Shown: positions 25,201 through 38,240 of the stretch, one piece after another
How the letters are laid out: each line of letters starts with the position of its first letter
How positions within the stretch are numbered: the first letter of the stretch is position 1
From: Chaetorhynchus papuensis
Lineage: Eukaryota > Chordata > Aves > Passeriformes > Rhipiduridae
Assembly: GCA_013396525.1 (NCBI GenBank)
Contig: VWYX01000757.1
Location: 70,092-134,091, forward strand
Length of the DNA: 64,000 nt
Direction: 5' to 3'
The notes under the pieces: generated by a model
Database searches by the model: none
The model's input: the letters and a program-made list of their open reading frames with translations, nothing else
What the model was told of the DNA's origin: nothing
Made by a program: the position numbers and the translations under genes

Positions 25201-28200
25201 AGTGAAACTTATGTTTTTCTTTAAAAAAAAAAGCTCAAATTTTATACACACAGAGAGAAAAGTTTTTCAACAGAAAATTCCAATAAAATATTCACTTTTG
25301 ACCTGTTGAAACACAAAGCACTCAGAAAATACCCTGCATATTTTATTTGAAATAAGAATTTTCATTGAAGTAGCAATAGTTTTTAAATGAGGTTGTTTTA
25401 TATAGCCCAAATCAGACCTTGGCTCTGAGGTCCTTCAAATGCTCAGCTTTTCTTTATTTGACACACTGACATTCTGATAAGCTAAACAGAGAACATGAGG
25501 TATGTCTTAGGGGGTATGCCAGTAACCTAATGTGAAATTACCTGCATGTCTGTGAAGAGACATAGACCACATGTCACAAGTCTCTTCTGACAGAGACAAT
25601 AACTGAATGGGGAATAATATCAATCCCTGGCCATAGAGATGCTGCACAATGCTTAGGAAAAGCTGGTTTTACAGTAGCTTTATCTTAAAATAACCTAAAA
25701 TCAGTTCAGGCCAAGGGTTTAAAGTCAAGGGCTGAACCAAATCCTACATTATTAGATTGACACAAAGCCTGTGGCCTTTCAGTAGTAATGAAAATATCCT
25801 GTTTAACTGGATTGCAAGAAGAGCAGAGAACCAACTTCCAAGTCCCAACAAAACATCTGTCCTTGTCTTACATGAATGCAGGCCATCATTTGTTTAATGC
25901 TGCCCATGCCAATCTTAAAAGGGAGCTGGTTTAGAACAACTTTGTCTTGAATATGTGCACAATCTGACATAGGTGTCCTTCCTACTCATTTTCTTCCATG
26001 CATCTAGAGCAAGTGAGATGAGGGACCGTTTCCTACCCTGATTGTGCACCTGTGGTTTGAACCAAAAACCACCCACAAGAGTACATGGTGGGATGGTGAA
26101 TAGTGAAGTTTGGCTCCAGGCTGCTAGGAGGCCAAGCAGGACAGTGAGATGCTTCACCCCACACGTGCAATTTAAGAGTATCTCAGCCATCGTTTATCTG
26201 TCAGCTGCATAAACTGCTTGCAGAAAACTATCATCTGTGTGTTGCACTAATTTTCTTTATTTGTCTCTATCTTGACAATCAAATGAGTCTTTAAAAGCTG
26301 TTTATATAAAATACTCATATTCACAGAAATAACAAGTGTCAGGGAGTCAGAAGTTATATTAATTTATATAAAAATGTCTTCATCATATTTTGAAACATTA
26401 TGTGATAATAGCACTGGTTTATCTTTTTTTTTTTTCTTCCTTAACAGCAGAAACAAAACTAGCAGAATAGTCAGTACACCAATTCCTTTTTAGTTCATTT
26501 TCCTAATCATCTATAAAGATTTAAACATTAAAAACTTTCAGAATTATTTGTGTTGTTCACTGAAGACACTTCACATTTTTCACATTTGTGAGTGTAAATT
26601 AAGTCAAGATATCGTGTAATTGTAACACCAAGGATGTATGGTCTGAAGTACAAGAACAAATAATATTAAGATATTTGTGGAACAGATTAAGAAGAATAGG
26701 TGACAGAGGAATTAAGCCTTAGGTTTCTGAAGTAAACCCTCTCCTTTAAGAAAAATTCTTTTGACTATATGTTTCAGATTGCCTATGGTTTGTTCAGCTG
26801 CCAGCAAAGTTTGTTCTTGTAGCTATGTAGATGACTAGACTCAAAAAACTAATTTAAGCTCAATAACAAAATGCTGTAAAATGGCAGAGAGATTTTACAG
26901 TCTAAATTTAAGCACCTGCCTTTATTACTAAGTTCATTTTCTGGATGCATCATCTTTTCTTTTTTTTTTTTCTTCCTATTCACTAAATGAGGAAGGTTAA
27001 CTTCTAACTTTGGGATCTGAGAACTGCTTTAATGTTAGACACTAGGAGCAGCCAGTAGGTGAACAACTCATGCACTGAATTCTGCAAACGTGCTTAACAT
27101 TTGCTTCTACAGACAGTCACACAATTCGACTCTTTTGCTCTTTCTCACTATGGCATTGCCATCCACAGTAGGAAGGACTCACAAGTATGACTGTTCTTAA
27201 AGAACAGAAAAATTGGTCAGTTATGCTCTCTGGAAAATAATCTGTTGCACTTATAGGATTATTTATTCCATCTTTTGCACAACCTTTGCTTTTTTAAACT
27301 GAAAAATACGCACAGTGCTATATTGCTCGATTGGTAGTTTATTTATCTTGGATACTATTATGCAAATATTAAAAACATTGGACTAAAAGACTCTGAGACT
27401 ACAGAAAGGGGGTGAATTTATGCATTTGACTTTGTTTCCAAATATATTTGTCCCTATTTGACCAATGATTGTGGCAGGTGACTGGAAAATGTAGGAAAGA
27501 TTTACAAATTTGCACTTTTTCATCAGATTTTTGATTCACCTTTCCAAAATCCAAGACAGTGGAAGGTATTTCAGTGTTAAATGGATTTGGTGTTTTGTTC
27601 TCTTTGAGGATTTCTGCACACTATGATAAAAAAGAAACTAAGTTGGTCATATGAAGGCCATATTTGTGCATTACCAGTTTTCATATCTTATACTAAATAC
27701 TGAAGTAAATATTTATGGCAGTTTAAGAATGGCAGTAAAGAATAGATACATTTTCAAATGAAATTGAGGTTTTAAAAAAATACCACAATTCAGTCTAGTG
27801 AATGTAGTAAGAAATGGTATTTGAAGGGTTCTAAATCTGAAATTGGAGGAATCCAGCAGTTCTACTGTCAGCTTTAGCAGTGAAGAGCTTATTCATTTGC
27901 CAATAAGAACAGACATCTTAGTCAATATTAAATCTTGCGAATTGACCCAACCTGTTAAATGAAAAAGTACCTTAAATGTGAGAAGTGACTTGAATAAGGT
28001 CAATGACAGTTCTCATTATCTACTAGAAGAAAGATATCTAACACTGTGTAATTGAGACTAGGATTTCTTTTCTTTTCCTGGTCATTACTTGATTTCATTA
28101 TTGTGTCATTCAAGTTTTATTGTAGTGTTGATAAAAATAATGACACTCAAATATTTATTGTAAATGTAACATCAGGAAATTAACTTTCTATGTTATGTAA

Positions 28201-29800
28201 ATCAATGAGAAGTAGTATTAGGGGAAAAAAAAAGCGTTAGAAAATAAAGGTTTACTTGAAACAGAAAACCAGTACTATTACAGACCTAAAATTCTTGTTT
28301 CATAATCAAATCACTTTGTCTTTATATCTCAGGCCAAATTTAGAATAGCTGAAACGCTGGAAGCCTTGAGTAAATGAACAGAGATCCACAATAATAATAT
28401 CTATTATTATCATTATTACTAAGGCAGGAACAAAATAAAAGGACTTATGACATTTTTTTAAAGACCTTTGTCTTTTGATTTCTACTGCTTGCATGTTAAC
28501 TGCTGGAAATGCATTCCTTAGAATTAGTATGTACAGACTGATTCCTAATAATTAATTGGAAATAAGTTTCCAAAACCACAGTCACAATGGTCAACAAGGT
28601 TAAATTTATAATAAAGTATTTATATTGGAATTAAAAGCAATGCTAAGACACAAAATTAAATATTTTTGAGGACACTGTTTTGTATTCATAGGCCAAGAAT
28701 ATTTGGAATCTATATGGTCTTTACAGATTAATATAATGTCTCTCCTGTTTGCCTAGGATAGAAGAATATATCTATCCTTATTAAATCCTCCTCTGCAAAA
28801 CTTAAATGTGTAAAAAAACTAGTTCACACAGAATTTTATTGAATGTTTCTGTGGTTTAACTGGTGGAGAAGATGGAAAACAAAAGCAAAAAGATGGGAAT
28901 ATGCAAATAAGGAGAAGTATTAACCAATTGTTAAATCCTTTCATCCTTTTAATATGTGAACCATAAGTGATTTCAATATTAAAATCTTGGGATGCAAGAG
29001 AATTATGTTAATTAAATAAGTTCCAAGTGGAGATTTCTTTAGTTCACTGTATCAATATGATATTGGTTTTGTGGTGTGGGACTGGTCAGCTGTGTCAGAT
29101 ATTGATGTAATTTTGTTTCTTTTTGGGAGCTTATGTTAAATTTAGGCTTTATCTTAGGTTTCCCAAGATAATCTTACAGGCTGTATTTTTAGGAATAAAA
29201 CAGTAGCAATAAAACTTTAAATGTTTTCCACAAGGAAAATTCTAGCTAAAACTGGTTCATGGAGTCCATCGACTAACTGTAAAACATTAGTGCATCTAAA
29301 ATGTGAGACAGAATGCTAGCTCTAGCATGTGGTCTTTATATAACCTTGAAGGAAATGCAGTTTGGTTGGTTGGTTTTTAAATGTAAACGTGTCATATTAT
29401 TTGCAAACAATGCACAATAACTTTTGTCTCCTTAATTATGACAGCGTTACACTTCTGGCCAAGGGAGCTGAGGAAATGATTTGCACCTAAAATTCACATG
29501 AAGGACCTGTGAATTAGTAAATCACTTGTGAATTAGTAGATTTCAAAGAAGAAATAGGAAGACATTGTGGGAAGAAGAATCATTTCATTCTTTTTTTTCC
29601 TTTAATCATGTTTTAAGAAAAAGATGGTAGCATCTACCAAAAAATTGTCTTCAGCAAACACAATAAAAATTTGGCAATCCCATCACCCACATGTAACAAA
29701 AAGATTTTTTCTGTGAAGTTGACAGAAGTTTTGGAGAAGGGAAGCCATATAAACATGGAAACAAAGGAGAAATCACAATGATTATTTTCTATATTACATA
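22291..29800. other. AT-rich DNA, no gene recognised
   Basis: A long, apparently unique stretch. The longest frame is 22704-23120 (plus, 138 codons, opening at TTG). Its first 30 codons, after a pyrimidine-rich tract ending in CTGCAG, have an exon-like composition. The rest is hydrophobic and low-complexity, and no strong donor is seen. T/C tracts are at 24965-24990. Nothing else is supportable. Confidence 0.5.
29508..29545. repeat. 19-bp imperfect tandem duplication
   Basis: Two adjacent 19-base units share the TGTGAATTAGTA core, with a few mismatches in the right part of the second unit. Confidence 0.7.
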
Positions 29801-30195
29801 TCTGGATCAAAAAATTATTTTAAAAAATTCCTGTCAAATGCAGTCACAGACCCTCACTGGAGGCCTTAGGAAAAACTGTGTCCCTGTAACAGGAACTGAG
29901 GCCACCTGAAATGGGAATGTATGTACTCAAGCTATGGAATGCACTTGTGTCTTTGCCTTTGCCCTCAAACCAGCCTTGCACCTCAAAACCAAACATCAAG
30001 AGTTTTGAGCTAAATCCTGAAACATACTCTCAAAGCCTTTGGAAATGCTCTTTGGCCTGCAAGAAAACTATACTAAGGATTCTCCTTACAATTTAATAAT
30101 ATAGAAAATGGTCCTTACCAATACAGACGTCCCCATCGAATGCTTTCTCTCATCACTGCCAGTCATGACTGCTGACCCAAGGGGAAGCTGTACAT

Positions 30196-30218
30196 TTGTG
30201 TGTGTGTGTGTGTGTGTG
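30196..30218. repeat. (TG)n microsatellite
   Basis: About eleven TG dinucleotides in an unbroken run. Confidence 0.95.
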
Positions 30219-30505
30219 AAGTCTATTGACTGACTGCAGAACAGGAATGGTTGTGTCTATATCGGCAAAAAGTGTACATCTGTAAAGCAAAACAGGTAAT
30301 GGCTGCTGCTGAGGGCTTAACATCCCAGTGATTCAGGAAGGCCTTTGTGTTGAATTCACTCTGTGGACTGCTCTTGTACTATGGACTGAGTGGATATTTG
30401 CACCTATTTGTGCCACTGGAATACATCTGCCAGGTGAGCTTCATCTGAAACTGTTTTTAGCTTGGGATTCTGCTACATTCTCCATGCCCATCACAATACA
30501 TCACA

Positions 30506-30511
30506 AATAAA
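30506..30511 (+). terminator. Possible polyadenylation signal AATAAA
   Basis: AATAAA followed by a plausible downstream T/G-rich element just before the putative LTR at 30547. AATAAA is common in AT-rich DNA, so this alone is weak. Confidence 0.3.
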
Positions 30512-30546
30512 ACTGGATTTGATTAAATCCACTGCTTCGTACATAT

Positions 30547-31797
30547 TGTGAAGGAGTGCTTAGGTCACTTAAAGAATCACCCTCAAAGGTATTGGCAAAA
30601 AACAGGTTTTAATATGAATTGTGAAAGTATGAATTTAACAGAGTTAAATGGCAAGGATCACTCTATTACTTATTACATAGATTAAGCGTACATAAGAAAA
30701 TTGGATTAGAATCAATTTAGAATGATTTACAAGAAGACAAGGAATGCAAAAGGGTAAAGGTGCAAAGGATGTGATTACAAAAGTTAAGGGCACAAAAGGG
30801 CTTAGCAGCACTTAATCATTGACTAATTTAATATTATAAAGTGATTCAATAGGGTTTACTAGATTTACAAAAACAACTTAATTATAGATTCACAATAACA
30901 GCATTCATACCTTAATGCACTGATGCAACCAAAGAGATGTATATATCTACATTTATGTGTGTAAAGGTACCTGTTAAAATTCCACTCAGGTTCAGTGAAA
31001 TACATCAAAACCCTTACCATCTCTCAACACGGACCTTGAGGAATGGTGGGGTGGGGAATATCAACCTAGGCCTCATCATCAGTGATGGCCTTTTGAATAT
31101 CACAAACTTTAGAGTTCGTGAGCTCCAAGAGGTGTCCAGCTTAGGGGTAAGATGCTGGTGTAGCCTGCTGCATTCTAGGAGAACTCAAAGGGTTTCCCTT
31201 AAAACCACTGGTTTAGGGTCACAAGATAATTTTCTCTAGTCATCAGACAGTTTCCATCCTGGCCTTAATACAAGTTGGTAACTACTAGATGGTTTTTACC
31301 AATGGTAAATTTGGTAATTTTTAGCCCTCAGGCGAATATTAATTTTTTCAAAATGTCTTGTACCAACAGCACCATTTAACTTGGGCTGCACAATTCAGGC
31401 GAGTGATTTAACAGGGCTAAGAAGGATAACTGCTTATTCTTTATTCCCCACCTTGGTGAGGCAGTTGATGTTCCTGTTTGGTCAGAATCATTCCCACCTT
31501 TACCATGCAAGACCACCTGGCACCGTCAAGGGACACTTCAGCGATGAAGTGGTTCTGTCAAGGAGTGCTTCACTTGGTGGCTCAGCTGGTTCAGTCTCGT
31601 TTTATCAGGAGCTCCTGAGATAGTAGAGCAGGCCTGAAGAGGAGTAGGGAGAGCAAGGATGCACCACCACAACAAAACACAAGATCATGGAATTGTCATC
31701 CCATCCCTCATTATCTCTCTGTGTCTCTGTTTGTGGGGTGGTGGATATGTATAAGTGGTTCAAAACAAGGTCACATAATTCAGAGAGATCCTTATCA
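30547..31797 (-). mobile_element. Putative minus-strand LTR, 1.25 kb, with 7-bp flanking repeat
   Basis: The segment starts TGTGAAGGAG and ends in TCA. The reverse complement of its right end starts TGATAAGGAT, so the ends form an imperfect inverted repeat (7 of the first 10 bases) with TG...CA termini. TACATAT flanks it on both sides (30540-30546 and 31798-31804). An ATTAAA-type signal on the minus strand near 30610 would fit U5 at the left end. The open frame at 31381-31623 (80 codons) shows no known motif. A 7-bp duplication is unusual for a retrovirus, so the call is tentative. Confidence 0.5.
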
Positions 31798-32892
31798 TAC
31801 ATATGCTTGAGAAACTATTGCTTCCAAACACATCAGCAAAAAAACCTAGACCTTATAGCATAACGGATTCAATTCCTTTGCAGTTTGTATTTCTTTCCGT
31901 TTCCTTTCCATTTTAGCAACGTGTTTTGAATTTTCTTCAAAGTAGCTCAATATGGGTTGTATGTTGATTAATAAAGAGGTATTGTAAATATGATACTGAA
32001 ATTCTGCTTTTTTTCATTTATTGGTGGAAAATTGTCCTTGCGTCAGAGAGGCTACTCAAGGAGTAATAAATAATTCTCAGAGCACATAGAGTTCTAATAC
32101 TTTACATGATTACTTTTCTAATTGTACATTAGCAATTCAAACATAGACATAAACACTCTGTCAAATCTACTCAGGTAATGAGATTCTATTTTAAAAATTA
32201 TAATCAGTTTAAATCCTATTTAGGCAGTTCATTTCAACAACCTAACCTGAGTTTGATTAATTAGTTGTCCCAAACACAGAGCAATGAAGGCATCATGAAT
32301 TATCATTGAATTCTGAATTAAACTAGGTGATTTGCTCCACTGTGCCAGTTAACTCTTGTAAAGGTATTAATGGGCCTGCTTAGGGTTGTTAGCTTGAATA
32401 TTTTCAAGCAAGCTCATAAGAAAATAAAGATATCCAAGGCTTTTCTCCTTATGATGACAGGCAAATATTGAAGATTATGTGCATCTTCAGATATAAAACA
32501 GAAGACATTTCTTAGTTTGTTAAATAGTTTGAAAAAACTTAGAGCAAAAAATAAAAATTTGAATGTATTCTATTGTTTACTAAACCTGCTGAAATGTATG
32601 TAGAATTTATAGATTCCAATCATAATTTAAATAAAGTCTGACTTTTGTTTGTTTGTTTTTTTAAATATCTCTGTAAAGGAAGCACTAAGAGAAAAAATGA
32701 ATGTAAAACCCTATGGAACAGATATCTATTCTGGTAATTGCAAAGTAATAATCCTGACATTAAATATCATATCAAAGAACAAAGTAACACCTGTTACTGA
32801 ATAGATTATTCCTGTACAAAATTACACTGGTTTGCAGAGTGTTTCTATGAGTTTATGACATTTTTTATGTGACAGATCTGTTCAATTAAGAA
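31798..32892. other. AT-rich DNA, nothing recognised
   Basis: Unique-looking AT-rich sequence between the putative LTR and the next CR1, with no supportable feature. Confidence 0.5.
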
Positions 32893-33420
32893 CTTCTGTA
32901 CTCAGTCCTGGTGAAGTCACACCTCAAATCTTTTGCTCAGTTTTGGCCCCTTCAACAAAGACTTTGAGGTGCTGAAGCGTGTCCAGAGAAGGGCAAGGGG
33001 GCTGGTGAAGGGCCTAGAGGTTAAGTCATATTAGGAATAGCTGTAGGAGCTGGGGTTATTTAACCTAGAGAAAAGGAGGCTCAGGGGAGGCCTTATGGCT
33101 CTCTAAAGCTGCCTTGAAGGAGGTTGTAGCCAGGTGAGGGTTTGCCTCTTCTCCCAAGCAGCCAGTGACAGGACAAGAGGATATAGCCTCAGGCTGTGCC
33201 AGGGGAGATTCAGGTTGGATATCAGACTGAATTTCTTCATGAAAAGGGTTGTTAAGCATGGGAACGGGCTACCCCCAGGCTCTCACCATCCCTGGAGGTC
33301 TTCAAGAAACATGTGGGTGGGGCACTTAGTGCTATGGTCTAGCTGACAAGGCAGTGACCCATCAATGGCTGCACTCACTAATCTTGGAAATCTTTGCCAA
33401 CGAAACTATTTGGTGATTCT
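32893..33420 (+). mobile_element. CR1 LINE, 5'-truncated 3' region
   Basis: Follows CR1 from the end of ORF2 ('ctcagtcctggtgaagtcac', 'gtgctgaagcgtgtccagag') through 'ttatttaacctagagaaaag', 'tgacaggacaagaggata' and 'catccctggaggtcttcaag' to near the 3' end. It is clearly diverged (stops, small gaps, altered tail), so it is older than the copies at 16-18 kb. Confidence 0.92.
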
Positions 33421-35686
33421 TGACAAGACACTGTACTTAGGTTTAAGAAATTAAGTCAGCGAACTTACAAACACTGATGTTTCACGATACTTTATAATGT
33501 CAAGAGTATTAACATGATTCTTGTGAACTTTGCCAATAAGTTATAATTCATATATATTTCTTGATGAGGATTAAAGGTGCAATCAGACAGGGCCTTCAAT
33601 CTAGGAGGGAAAATCTAAATAAAATGCAGTGTTTGGACAATAAAAAGGGAAGTTAAAATGAGAAATTAGGTTTCATTGTTAGGCATAAGGACTGGAGAAA
33701 AAAATTTACTGAAGAAAATGGAGGATTTTTCCTGATTTCATTGTAGTCAAAAAGGTCATCTTTTGGAAAGACAGAAGATATTCCAGTCTCCTAATTCTAA
33801 ACTGGATGGCTGATGAATATGGAGGCAAGATGTCATACATCTATTTAAGAAGTTGAACATCAAGACGTTGCTATTATGAGCTCCCAAGTCCCATTAAAGA
33901 TAATTAGGATTAGCAGGGCAGGTGATCGCAGAGTCTGGCTTTGTTCTAAGATGTGCTCTTGTACTTAAGGAAACTGCAGAACATCTACAAAGTACCTGTA
34001 TACAGGCTTGTCATTTGCCAATGTGCACACTAACAGAACGTCTTAGAATTGTGTTCCCTGATGATTATTAACCCCACGCAAATGCTTGGTTGTAGAAGCT
34101 GTGATTTTAAAAACAAGGCGGTGGTTGAAACATGATATCAAAGTATATGCTCAACATCCTAAGAAACAACAACAAAAACAAATAGTGACTTTATTTAGTT
34201 CAGTCTGAAGCTCAGACACTGGGGTTTTTTAGACAAAGGCAAACTGAGGATTTTTAATAAGACAGGGTCCCTAGATTGTTAAATTTCTCACCTAAAGCTT
34301 CCTTCTTCAAGTAATCCTGTGGAGGACACTGAGTGAAATGATATGGATTGCCTGATTTGATACAAAAGGTGCACTGTGCTGAGCTTCCGGGTAACAGCTA
34401 GAAAGCAAATATTTGCAAAGGCAATTGAATTAGTGTTTAAATGACAAACACTCAATAAAAAAATACTAGAACCATTATTGCTAGTAGAAGATTGCTACTA
34501 CACTGCTGAAACAATTACTTTGTAATACAGTGCATATTGTAAACATAAAGTAAACAAATTTTAATATATTTCTGTTATTTTACTCTGGCTGGGAGGATTT
34601 CCCACAAATACTCGCAAAGCCACACCACTGATCTGCTTGAAATCCCTCTTGTAATCCATTCTTTCACCAGAAAACAGAATCTCCAGAATAGCTACTGTCC
34701 TGAGGGTGAATGCAATGACCCACAAACAGACCCTTGTTTTTTTCTTATGACTTTCCAATTCTCTTAACTCATGTGTCTTTATCATCCTGCTCAATTTAAT
34801 GCAGAATTTACTATATCTTTGTTAAGGGTCGATTTTTCTTCAGCTTCTCTAGAACATCAGCTACAGTGCGTTTAAGTGTTTAGTTTCTGAATTGCAACAT
34901 TAATCAAGTAACATCAAGAGAAATATGAAAGGTAACTGAAAAATAAGCTTATTTTTGACTGACTTAAAATTTGCAATTCAGAGTTCTGCTTCTCCAGTGG
35001 AAATATTTTATCTATCTGCAAATTTGTAAAAGAAAGAAAAAAAAAGATTGAAAATAATTGGTCTAGCAAAATAGCATTCTATTTGATAACTGATTCATAG
35101 TCTGCAAAACTGGGAAGAAGCATGTGAGCAGACTTTGTCTTTATACAATATGCAGCAGACTTGTACACTGGATGCTCAACTACACTGGGCCATAGCAGAG
35201 AAATGTTATGACATTTTCAAACTGGAAGTCCACTTCCTAGGCATCTTAAACCTGTCCCTTAATACTGTACTGATAGGCACTAAAGTAGCAATAGGAATCA
35301 TTATCAGTGTTATATGTTAAGGTATCATTACTTCTACTATAAACAGAAATTAACAGTCTTTATTCACATGAAGGCTGTGACATAAACAAAACATAAAAGC
35401 AGTCTAAAATATTGCTTATTTTATGTTCTACATGGAATTCTCATGAAAGCTTGAATAAAAGCACAAATATCAGGAAAACAGGACCCTTATTTTTTAAGTT
35501 GTCTCTGCTATCACTTAAAATCTGGAAACTTTGGTCGTATTACAACATTTATGGAAGACTGGCAAAGAAATGCACTACAAGGATTTTGTTGCTTTATAAT
35601 TCCCAAAAAATATGTAATAATTCTGAATTATTACCTGAATCATTCTTAATTCTGGAGTGGCTATATAAAAACTAACCACAGTGTTC

Positions 35687-35747
35687 CACAGCTTTAAGTG
35701 GATAACTGATGAGTGCATCTTAACCCAGTATATTCTGGAAAATAATT
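35687..35747. repeat. Duplicated 61-bp core, copy 1
   Basis: Matches 39611-39671 at 60 of 61 positions in the same orientation, 3924 bp apart. Weaker similarity extends about 26 bases to the left (35661-35686) without gaps. In one plus-strand frame both copies stay open through the core and share the translation SFKWITDECIL. On the minus strand the core is also open. No known repeat or exon is recognised. Confidence 0.85.
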
Positions 35748-37309
35748 CTGAATTAAAGATCCATGTCATGTGATGTTGCTTACTTTCCTTGCACTAACAC
35801 AATCATCATTTTCAGGGGCTATTTTGTTACCCTGGTTCAGTTTTTCTGAGACGTTTGCTTCCAAAAATTGCCTCATTTTCTTGGTCAGAAGAGTGTTAGT
35901 TCTACCACCAGCAAGAATACAAGACCAGGAGAGTAGAGATTTCTGGTTTGAACTATGACAGAACTAGAATCTTATAAAGCAATTAATAGTATGAGTCAGG
36001 ATGAATCTTTCTTATATAAATAGTTGTAAGTACTTCAGTACTGCTTTGTTAAGTAAAACCACTGCTGAGTTATAGCTTTTTATTTATTTATTCTTATATT
36101 AGCATTTTTAAGGTACACTTACAGACCTAGCAGCCATTTTTTGTGATTTCATTGCATTTGGTAACCTAGTGACCTCTTCTTTCCTTAGCTGTGTATTCAA
36201 GCTTACACTTATACATCTTTTACCTACCTTTCTTCATATCAAAGAAAGCAGAAAGGAAGCTCCAGTCATTCTTTGGCTATGGCCATTGAGGAAAATGATC
36301 TCTGACCATTGCAAACCACTTGAACTACTTCCCACCCCTGAGATACTTGGGCATGCTGAGAGTATAGCACCGGATTCACTGAAAGGTTAGATTCTGTTAT
36401 CTTTAGTAAACAGTTGCCAGATCTGCGTAAACCAATCACAAATTATTGCAGCTTTGCAGCACACTAGGTGAATCTGCCATATGGCAGTACTGTGGAAATG
36501 ATCCAGACATACTAAGGAGTTATTTCTTTTTTTAGCTTCCTCCTTACCCTAATAAAACATGTTTGTTATTTTCACTGGTTTTGTTGTTATATAAGTATGG
36601 TGGAAAAACCTAATGTGCTCTACAAATTATGTCAACTTTGAAGAGAAGATTCTGTTAATAACTGAAGCAGTATGAATTTTTAACTTTACACTCCCTTGGG
36701 ACTTCTAATCTCTTATGGGTGTGAGATATCTCCAGCACTAGGCCATGTCATAGTTGTTATTAAACTTATTTCAGTAGATTTTCTTTAATTTTTTCTTAAA
36801 TTCACTGCCATTCCTCTGCCTCAGTATCTTAGAATTGTGCTTTTAATATAAAAGCACTCAAAAAGGTAAAAAGTTTCCTGCCTTTACTACATAGCTCTCT
36901 TGAGCATGACATTATGTCCAGTAAGCTCCTGTGCATTGATTCTGTTCAGTCAGATAGACAGATAAGTTTTTCAAACATGCCCATAATGCTTCTAGCTGTT
37001 TGGCCACACACAGGAAAGTTTTTGGAAGTTGTCTGGAAACTGCAGTTTGGAATCAATGCAGGACTCAGTCACAGACACCACACATCTTTCCCTAGTTTTT
37101 TTCTGCTGCTTTTATTCAAAGTGATTGCCATCAAATGTTAACTTCCACATTCAACAACCATTTTTTATATACAAAATAGCTACAGATTTTAAATAACAGT
37201 TCTCCCTTATAGACCAGAATGCTTCATTCAGATAGTTCAGATATTTTATGCAGCGCCTCACACGGTTTCTTTTACAGATTCTACAACTGTAATTGTTTGC
37301 GTCAGTTGC

Positions 37310-37317
37310 TGACGTCA
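37310..37317. promoter_or_regulatory. CRE-type palindrome TGACGTCA
   Basis: A full 8-bp cAMP-response element within TTGCTGACGTCAACC, which also matches most of the Maf element TGCTGACGTCAGCA. A related GCGTCAG lies immediately upstream. CpG-containing sites are scarce in this AT-rich window, so preservation is notable, but no promoter or gene is visible nearby. Confidence 0.3.
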
Positions 37318-37954
37318 ACCAAAAATTCATACAAACAAGAAAAAAATAACTGGATGGTTAACTAAAATAAAAGTAGATTAGTACATAGCTATTTTGAGGA
37401 TGGAAAGGGTAAATTCATGACAGCTTCAGTTGATCTACTTTGCTAGAACTGTTGTTGTCCTTGTTGAAGTGAAACGAGAGAAACAGAAACAACTTCAGTT
37501 GATTTCCTTCAGGAAGTAAACATATTTCAGATTACTGTTATATACCATGTTTATTCAATAAATCTGCTCCTAAAAATACAAAAGTTGTTTGTTTACAACA
37601 TTTCTAAAAATTAGGAATCAAATTCTATTGCTTGTATTATCCATCAAAAGGCATTACCCACAAGGTAAATAGAAAAATAGCTGACATTTTTAACATGACA
37701 GATCTGGTTTTTGTTAGATTTTGGGATTTTTTTTTTTTTGGATGATGAGGAGTCTTTGAACTTCCAGTGAACTTACACCATTTAAATGCAGCCCATTTAA
37801 TTTCTTTTTACTTGGTTCTTTCATAACCAGCTAGGTCACTTTTTAGCATTTTACTTATATATGCTCTCTGTTTTAAACTCACAGTAACTGAGGATGTTCA
37901 GTTAAAGGATAAAATAGCACAGATGTCACGTTTTTTGGGGTTGTGTTTTTGGTT

Positions 37955-38240
37955 TGGTTTTTTTTGTAGCAGCGAAGCTGCAGGGGTGAGAAGCTGCCAG
38001 AAGCTTCCCCCTTATCTGACAGAGCTAATACCAGCTGGATCCAATAAGGATTCATCACTGGCTGAGGCTGAGCCCATCACTGGCAGTGGCAGCACCTCTG
38101 GGATAACCTATTTAAGAAGTGGGGGTAAATCTGAGCAACTACAGCTGGAGAGGTGTGAGAACATGTGAGAGAGTATTATAATCCTGACAAGTCTATAGAG
38201 GTAATTCTGATCTCGGTGATACAAGAAAACCAGGTAAGTA
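37955..38240 (+). mobile_element. Avian ERV LTR fragment (U3-R part)
   Basis: The sequence from 'tagcagcgaagctgcagg' through 'gaagctgccagaagc' and 'cacctctgggataacc' to TATTTAAGAAG (TATA-like box at 38109-38116) matches in outline a common passerine LTR. It breaks off near CAGGTAAGT (38231-38239) without a recognisable CA end, so it is partial. The 81-codon frame 37923-38168 is an LTR artefact. Confidence 0.6.

Larger units (their letters stand above)
29800..30535 (+). other. Possible transcript 3' end (unidentified 3' UTR-like region)
   Basis: This stretch is less AT-rich than its neighbours and has a 3' UTR-like texture. It ends with AATAAA at 30506-30511, followed about 20 bases later by a possible cleavage site and a T/G-containing segment. 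A (TG)n run lies at 30196-30218. A CAG|GTGAGC donor-like sequence is at 30428-30436. I recognise no coding exon upstream, and the 61-codon frame at 29911-30096 has no known motif. It may be a non-coding RNA end or coincidence. Confidence 0.25.
33421..37954. other. AT-rich DNA, no gene recognised
   Basis: No gene or common repeat is recognised. It contains copy 1 of a duplicated 61-bp core (35687-35747), a 14-bp palindrome around 36475-36488 and a CRE-like palindrome at 37310-37317. The frame 36169-36390 follows a good acceptor-like tract (ends CTTTCCTTAG at about 36189), but the donor is weak and the product unfamiliar. Confidence 0.5.

Noticed and set aside
37923..38168. 81-codon frame with a signal-peptide-like start
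   Set aside because: The hydrophobic start comes from a T/G-rich run and the rest is LTR sequence.
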